From Bryum argenteum (Eukaryota > Streptophyta > Bryopsida > Bryales > Bryaceae), in assembly GCA_037043015.1 (NCBI GenBank), contig CM073327.1, forward strand, positions 184,009-248,008: a DNA stretch of 64,000 bases, written 5' to 3'. The notes beneath the pieces were generated by a model. It did no database searches. It saw only the letters and a program-made list of their open reading frames with translations, and was not told the origin of the DNA. Below, piece after piece: positions 57,330-64,000 of this stretch (position 1 is the first letter of the stretch; each line of letters starts with the position of its first letter). A program made the position numbers and the translations under genes.

Positions 57330-58750
57330 GTTAACACCAAGTATCCTATAGACCTATTTAATACGGTTAGAGAAAATAATAAAACCACCTCCTCCCCCCT
57401 TTAGTATAACTTCCTCTATTACTTAGCATCCTACAAAGTCAAAGTAAATCATAACATGTAGATACGTTTCTTTTACGGGAAATTTTGTTCTTCCATAATT
57501 TTTATAAGGTCTTTTTTAGTCAACACAAGTTTTAAAATCGTTATCTCTTTCCACAAATCTATTTTCCGTATATCATTCAATATTCTACTCATTCAAATGA
57601 CTTACAAGTAAATGATGACCTATAGATGACATATCCCCACGATTTTCTAGATAACACCATCATTTCCATAGGGTCATCATTAGGTAGTCTAAGGGTTTAA
57701 ATTATCCTCTTACCCCCATTATCTATTTTTTCTTATTTCTTGAAGTTTTGGTGTTTCTAAGTGCTTGCAACCAAAATCCAACCTATAGATCCTTTACTCC
57801 AACGATTTCTTTTTATAGCTCCATCATGTTCACAAGGTAGTTATTACATAGTCCAATTCTTTTAAAATATTTTTCTCTCCATTTAACTATTTTTTATCTA
57901 TTATTTAAAGCTCTACTTACTTCGAAAATTCTATATTAATTTGGGAAAAATAGTACAGGTTGTCCTATAGTATTTTTGATGGTTCCATCATTTTTATATG
58001 ATCCATATTACCTACACTAAATAGGTAGATTAGTGTTAGATACACTAATATACATAAATAGGCTATAAGTTTTTACTATTAGTCAATATTTGTACCCTCT
58101 ACAAAGGTGAAGATGGGGATCCTTACATAGTAATGGAATCGATACTCTTGGTAAAATTTTTATCCCAAAAGTAAAAACTTGTAGCATTTTCAAATCTTAT
58201 AAAAATCTAACACTAATGTACTTATTTAGTTTAGTCAAAATGTTCAAATTACATTCCCCACTTTGTTTTCGTATGCATGTGCGCACACTGCCTACTTTCA
58301 CATGACTATTTAATTTTTGGAAATTCGGGAAAAATACTTTCATTCCTGTTGTGCCCCTAAGATTTATATTATATTTTTTACACAATATGAATCACCTAGG
58401 AAAGTTATCAACACCCCTTCTACTCCCTTTTTACTTATATATTTACATATTCCCCCGTTCTTCAGACCCCGCAATTCAAATATCCCCATATAAACTCAAC
58501 CACTTAGTACGCATTCTCCCATGGTTTTATGAATTCTTCCATTACATTTATGAGGCCCTTATTACCTAATTCAAGTGTTCGTATCACCTCCTGTATGCTT
58601 TCATTCTCTTTTCCCTTATCATTCGAAGTTGTGGTGGGTGCACCTAAATTATGACATATGGATGCGATTTCCCTATGGTTTTTTTAATGATTCTATCATT
58701 TTCATAGGGTCATTATTAGGAAGTCTAAGTATTAAAATCACATTATTGCC
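57330..58750. repeat. degenerate satellite-like AT-rich repeat, period about 160
   Basis: A phrase close to CCATCATTT-CATAGGGTCAT-ATTAGGTAGTC recurs near 57653, 57822, 57983, 58536 and 58690, with intervals of about 150-170 where adjacent. CCAACCTATAGATCCTTTAC and related wording accompany it. Units are strongly diverged. No gene is recognised. Confidence 0.5.
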
Positions 58751-58752
<2 letters not shown>

Positions 58753-58792
<40 letters not shown>

Positions 58793-58812
58793 TTTTTTTT
58801 TTTTTTTTTTTG
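58753..58812. repeat. TA microsatellite and poly-T run
   Basis: About 18 TA repeats are followed by a run of about 20 T. The next scaffold gap begins 90 bases later. Confidence 0.95.
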
Positions 58813-58900
58813 ATGGTTCCAAATACTTGCCACCAAAAGTCATTATATACATTCGTTACTACTTTGATAATTCTGACACACACGCTGGGAGGAAGGTTAG

Positions 58901-59000
58901 NNNNNNNNNNNNNNNNNNNNNNNNNNNNNNNNNNNNNNNNNNNNNNNNNNNNNNNNNNNNNNNNNNNNNNNNNNNNNNNNNNNNNNNNNNNNNNNNNNNN
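58901..59000. other. assembly gap, 100 N
   Basis: Exactly 100 N, an unsized scaffold join close to the TA microsatellite. The order of the rDNA contig relative to the rest depends on this join. Confidence 0.98.
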
Positions 59001-60339
59001 TTGCACCGGGCCATGACATGTTGATGGTTATCGGATAAAATTTGTCAACTAAGTCGTTGCTTGCTTACCTTGTGCCTGCTACTTGTGTCATCTTAGTGTG
59101 GTTAAATTTTACTAGGACGTCTACATTTGATACTCTCCCATCATATCTCGTTTGTAAATTTCAGCATGGGAATTTTATTATCACTCATTCTGTCTGCTAA
59201 CTTGAAGTTACTTTGTGCAGCTTCAGGGCTATGATATCAAAGAGCTTCTTTGACTTCCCTCTCTGCACTGCCTTGACATTGGTGCTTCACTTTTCTTGGT
59301 GGAACTACAGTAACGGCGTTGGTAATATGGATGTTACTACTTGAAACATCCAAGTAGTGAGAGCAATTTCATTTATGTCAACCACGACGTCGTGTATTGC
59401 AGTTTTGGGTGCTATTTATGATAGTTGTAGCATTCGATGGCACTGCTTGCGTCATTATCATGATGTACCTTCAGGGCCCTGAAGCCTGATGACCTATTCT
59501 ATTTCATCTCGACAGTCCAGAGTGACACCATATATTAGAGTGTAAGATTTGCTTCATATGCATCAGATATCTTATTTTTCTAGACTGTGGTTGGACCTAT
59601 CTCTCCTTCCGTGTCTATGATTTAGTTTCTAGGGGAGTGAAAATGATTTGCAGTTAGACCCCCTCATTCTCACACTTTAGGTAGCCCCTTTCGAGTGTGA
59701 CATGTGGCCAATCGTCATTTGCACATGTCCACCTTACCCTAATTCTTGGGAACATGTCTCAAGTGTGAAATTAAGGAACGTGACATCAAGGTGAATTAAG
59801 GAACGTGAAATCACGGTGATTGTGTAGTCTCTTAATGAAGGTGGGCAGACTCTTAGTTATTATGTTTAGGTTGTATGAAGTTGGTAAGGTTGTACGAAGT
59901 TGAGACTTTTTGAGGTCTGTAGAATTTTCTCATACCACCATTCACGCTTTAAAATTCCTCCTTCTCGAGGAAATATGCATGTTGAGAGTTTGCAAACACT
60001 AATAGGGCATGCTGAAAGCCGCCTAATATTGTAATAGGTGCTCATTAATTCTCGAAGTTTGCCCAAAATCAATTAGAAACGTCAAAAATCCTCCAAACAC
60101 TCAAGGATTCTACTATTTAATAGTTTTGTTTTTGTAAATGAGGTTTTAACCTCTAAATTTTTGTCTTTGTATTTGAACTCTAGTTTACCACTATGAAAAT
60201 TCAAGCATTTCTATAGGTTTTAAGTCCCTAGAGTTAGTGAATTATGTAAAGATCTATGTATTTTGGGCACAACTTTAGGTCGCCCAATAAGATTCTGACT
60301 TTCAGGCAAAACTTTCTTTGAAAAATTCTTAAGTCTTTG
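59001..60339. other. unassigned sequence
   Basis: No gene is recognised. A local duplication (AAGGAACGTGA(C/A)ATCA(A/C)GGTGA) occurs at 59773 and 59799, and TTGGTAAGGTTGTACGAAGTTG-like phrases repeat near 59866. Codon-like stretches around 59215-59345 do not match a known family. Confidence 0.3.
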
Positions 60340-60890
60340 ATTGTGACAAAAAACTTTGCAAAAATTTCAAAAAAAAAAATCTCACAATGGTTAACATGCC
60401 CCATGTTCAAACAAAAGTCGCATGCTAATAATGCCATTTTTACTCAACGAAGTTTACTTAATTTGTGGCCAAATCCAAGTAATTTCATCCAGATTGGATT
60501 CTATGTAAAGAAGTTACGGCTTTGGTTTCAGCCCTTCATCCAAAATGTTTTTTTTTTTTTGGCACTAGAAACGTCTAGGGGTTAATACCTTCTGCATGCA
60601 TCATCCATATCATTCGTTCCTTGGTGCATCTCAAACCTCTTGCACTTTCCTGAAAGAATATGTAGAGACGAAATTATAAAGAAATAGATTAGGATCAAAA
60701 ATCTTATGAGTGAGGCTTCATATTGCAAAATCATAAGAAATACTACTAGTAAATTCTTAAAATTTATCACAAAATTCCATCATTTTTACTTTGAAGTGAA
60801 GATGCCACCAACTAGAAAGTTGTTCACCTTCATTTCAATAAGAGCCTTTTACCAAAAGGTTCACCAAGAAAATATCTTGGCTCAAATACA
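60340..60890. repeat. fragments of the TTAACCCCTAAACGT element
   Basis: 60520-60588 (GCCCTTCATCCAAAATG, GGCACTAGAAACGTCTAGGG) matches the inner end of copy 1 at 15100-15145. 60760-60895 (TTCCATCATTTTTACTTTGA, AACTAGAAAGTTGTTCA, ATCTTGGCTCAAATA) matches its interior at 14560-14700. Sequence between them is rearranged or inserted. Confidence 0.6.
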
Positions 60891-60904
60891 AACCTGCAAT
60901 GATG

Positions 60905-61300
60905 ATGCGGGTCTTTGGGACTCGACACAAAGTGGGGAGCGGGGACTCGGGACTTGTGGCGCGGGACTCGGAACACGTGGCGCCGGGACTCGGGACACTT
61001 GTTGTGTCACACAGTGGGCGCCGGGACTCGGGACACTACGGGTGCCGGGACTCGGGACACTACGGGTGCCGGGACTCGGGACACATGATGGGAGAAGAGA
61101 CTCGGGACACTGCGGGGGCGCCGGGACTCGGGACACACTTGTCGGGACACAACGGGGGCCGGACGGCGACGGGACTCAGACGAGACGAGCGCCGGGACTC
61201 GATTCGGGACACAACGCGATTCGGGACAAAGCGGGAGTCGGGACTCGGGACACGGCGGGACTCGGGACTCCGCGACGCGGCGGGACTCGGGACAGTGCTC
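60905..61300. repeat. GC-rich minisatellite of GGGACTCGGGACAC units
   Basis: More than a dozen units of GCCGGGACTCGGGACAC, 14-25 bases long with variable spacers (ACTACGGGT, GCGGGGGC, AACGCGATTC), fill about 390 bases. Perfect adjacent copies occur at about 61020-61083. Nearby it borders a truncated 18S gene, but the unit does not resemble rRNA. Confidence 0.85.
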
Positions 61301-61602
61301 CTGCGGCTAAGGCACAAGAGGGGAGGGAGGAAAAATGGGTGGTCTTCAAAAAAAAAAAGTGTGTCATGGAAGGAGCCTGAACAGGGGGGGGCTCTGCCGA
61401 ATCCCACAGAGAGTACTATGTGGGGATGGAGCTTGGAGGAGGGGCTTACAAATCGAACCACACGGCGCGTCCGGACACGAGAGGAAATAGACTGGTGGGA
61501 ATGGGTGTGCCAACCGGATTCCAGGAAAATGGAGGAGGGAACGGGGAAATGGATGGGAGCGAGGTCGCTCGGTGGTGGTAACGGTGGGGGGTCAACAAGC
61601 TG
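61301..61602. other. spacer between minisatellite and 18S fragment
   Basis: Purine-rich sequence with a run of 11 A (61349) and G runs. No 18S similarity is recognised before about 61603, although the upstream half of an 18S gene should be here. Confidence 0.4.
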
Positions 61603-62510
<908 letters not shown>

Positions 62511-63012
62511 CACACACAAACCGCAAAGCCAACCCCAAACTTGGGTTCCGGCGCGCTCCTCGGGGTGGCGCGGGACTCATGAGAATGCGAGTTTTTACCT
62601 TTACCATTCTGAAGCTCTTCGTCTGCCGCTTCTGAGCGGGCGGGCACTCCGCGCGGGCACTCGGACGTCCTCCTCCTCTTCAAGGCTGCATTCCAGCTCC
62701 TCAAGCCTGTCGCCCCGGCCGGAACTTTGCCTCGCTTGGTGGCTCGGTCTTGGCCGAATCCACTTAGCGGGTCACGCGACTGGATCCGGGATTAGTACCG
62801 GCAGGCTGGGAGTGCTACCGCGGGAGGCTAGGGGAGGGTACCAGCGCCCGAGTACTCGTTGTGGGGGTGGCTGCGAGGGCCAGCAGCAGTACTCGTTGGG
62901 TGGAAGCCCGATGAAATATATTCTAAGTCCCCAAGACCGAGGACCCTTATTTTGACCCGAGAGTTCAAGTCCTTCGGGTCGAGCACGAGTTGAATCTAAA
63001 AACTTAACTTAG
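62511..63012 (+). other. ITS1
   Basis: About 500 bases of GC-rich spacer lie between the 18S end (GGATCATTG) and the 5.8S start (AACAACTCTCAGC). The middle has repeats such as GGGCGGGCACTCCGCGCGGG and GTACTCGTTG (62851, 62887). Confidence 0.88.
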
Positions 63013-63163
63013 AACAACTCTCAGCAACGGATATCTTGGCTCTTGCAACGATGAAGAACGCAGCGAAATGCGATACGAGTGAATTGCAGAATTCCGCGAA
63101 TCATCGAGTTTTTGAACGCAAGTTGCGCCCGAGGCTTGTCCGAGGGCATTTCCTAGAGAGCGT
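63013..63163 (+). rRNA. 5.8S rRNA: 5.8S ribosomal RNA, with small deletions
   Basis: The sequence opens AACAACTCTCAGCAACGG and includes CGATGAAGAACGCAGCGAAA, GAATTCCGCGAATCATCGAG, AACGCAAGTTGCGCCCGAGG and GAGGGCATTT. It is about 150 bases, against about 160 in relatives. The block after GCGATACG is shortened (GATACGAGTGAATTGC). The CAG, CTTGCAACG and TTTTTGAACG variants are those of seedless plants and streptophyte algae. The deletions are at positions conserved across eukaryotes. Confidence 0.93.
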
Positions 63164-63415
63164 CACGCGCCCCCACCACACTCCCAAATGCGGGAGTTTG
63201 AGTGGAACTGGCCGTCCCGGCACATCGGGTCGGCTGAAATGGAGGGAATTTGGCCGCCGTGGCATCACTTGCCCCGCGATCAGGTGCGATACTCGCAAGA
63301 GTCTCATTCAAGTGCGGGGCTCCCGGTGAGCCCGAGTGCGTGCCCCGAGTTCCACAAAGCAGGTTTACCTTGAGCAAAGACTCGAGTGCTGCGAAAGCGA
63401 AGAAGAGGTAACATC
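63164..63415 (+). other. ITS2
   Basis: About 250 bases separate 5.8S from 26S. The expected helix sequences were not folded by hand. Confidence 0.82.
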
Positions 63416-63757
63416 AGACCTCTAATCGGAAAAGACTACCCGCCGAGTTTAAGCATATCACTAAGCGGAGGACAAGAAACTAACCAGGATTTCCCTAGTA
63501 ACGGCGAGCGAACCGGAAAGAGCCCAGCTTGAAAATCGGGGCGTTTTGCGCCCGAATTGTAGTCTGGAGAAGGTCCCCTCTGCGACGCGCCGGACCCAAG
63601 TTCCCCGGAAAGGGACGTCGAGAGGGTGACAACCCCGTCGAGTCCGGAGTTCGTCGCTCCACGAGAACCTGTCTGCGAGTCGGACTGTTTGGGAATGCGA
63701 TCCTAAGTGGGAGGTAAATTCCTTCCAAGGCTAAATATTGGCAGGAGACCGATAGCG

Positions 63758-63803
<46 letters not shown>

Positions 63804-64000
63804 TAAAAGTGCTTGAAATTCTTTGGGAGGAAGCGAATGGAAGCTGCGGGGTGCACCCGGTTGGATGTGGAACGGCTCGCGCGCTGTCTGCCGCTCAACG
63901 CGGGGTTTGGTCGGCGTGGGCTACCGCGGCGGGACAAGTGCGGGAAATCGTTTTCCGCCCATGCCGTTGCGGTGGCCGAGGAACGAAGCGCGCATTGTCA
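63416..64000 (+). rRNA. 26S rRNA: 26S ribosomal RNA, 5' part
   Basis: GACTACCCGCCGAGTTTAAG, CTAAGCGGAGGA, AGTAACGGCGAGCGAAC, AGACCGATAGCGAACAAG and GGGAAAGATGAAAAGGAC are large-subunit 5' landmarks in order. The gene runs off the window. A C replaces the usual T in CCCGCTGAG, A becomes C in ATCACTAAGC, and a few indels are present (for example ATATTGGCAGGAGACC), as in the 18S and 5.8S parts. Confidence 0.93.

Noticed and set aside
58575-59024. Open frames spanning the second N gap and the TA repeat
   Set aside because: They consist of low-complexity Ile/Tyr/Phe codons from the microsatellite plus N, not a protein.
59215-59345. A possible exon (Phe/Leu/Trp-rich) in the third contig
   Set aside because: The composition hints at a membrane segment, but no family match or flanking exon could be recognised.

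Overview
The window is nuclear DNA of a eukaryote in the green-plant (streptophyte) line. It ends in a ribosomal DNA unit (3' part of 18S, ITS1, 5.8S, ITS2, 5' part of 26S). The 5.8S wording (CTCTCAGCAACGGATATC, then CTTGCAACGATGAAG) fits seedless plants or charophyte algae better than flowering plants. Spliceosomal introns (GTAAGT...AG), plant-type transposons and long AT-rich repeat tracts agree. The species cannot be named from sequence alone. Two 100-base N gaps (31301-31400, 58901-59000) show this is a scaffold of three contigs.

Layout. 1-4 kb: a broken minus-strand gene with a DUF7869-type domain. 4-6.6 kb: AT-rich repeats. 6.7-11.2 kb: a partial, frameshifted multi-exon gene for translation release factor eRF1, ending where its last exons should begin. 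11.7-13.0 kb: a three-exon gene with a Cys/His finger-like start and a 2-oxoglutarate/Fe(II)-oxygenase-like end. 13-17 kb: inverted-repeat elements. 17-25.5 kb: a many-exon locus with a ParB-like GQH motif, then a Met-rich/proline-repeat protein. 25.5-31.3 kb: unrecognised sequence with repeats. 31.4-39 kb: a decayed Ty3/gypsy retrotransposon and tail. 40.2-42.6 kb: a decayed MULE transposase with a SWIM finger.

44.6-57.3 kb is the most intriguing part. Five clusters of a GC-rich palindromic repeat (GACCGGGCGGTCGC and relatives) are interspersed with a kinase-like gene, a RING-finger gene and three paralogues of a family I do not recognise (conserved 'FRGWE...EWCHI' N-terminal domain plus long charged or coiled-coil C-terminus). 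Three clusters lie directly upstream of the paralogues, and one lies between two divergent genes. 57.3-61.3 kb holds satellite-like DNA, a TA microsatellite and a GGGACTCGGGACAC minisatellite that runs up to the truncated 18S gene.

Two themes cross the window. First, the core GGGCGGYCGC recurs over 30 times as single dispersed copies, often inside inferred introns, in addition to the five clusters. Second, even very conserved genes (18S, 5.8S, eRF1) carry small insertions and deletions. Either the consensus was poorly polished or much of this DNA is decaying, so every broken gene below should be read with that ambiguity.
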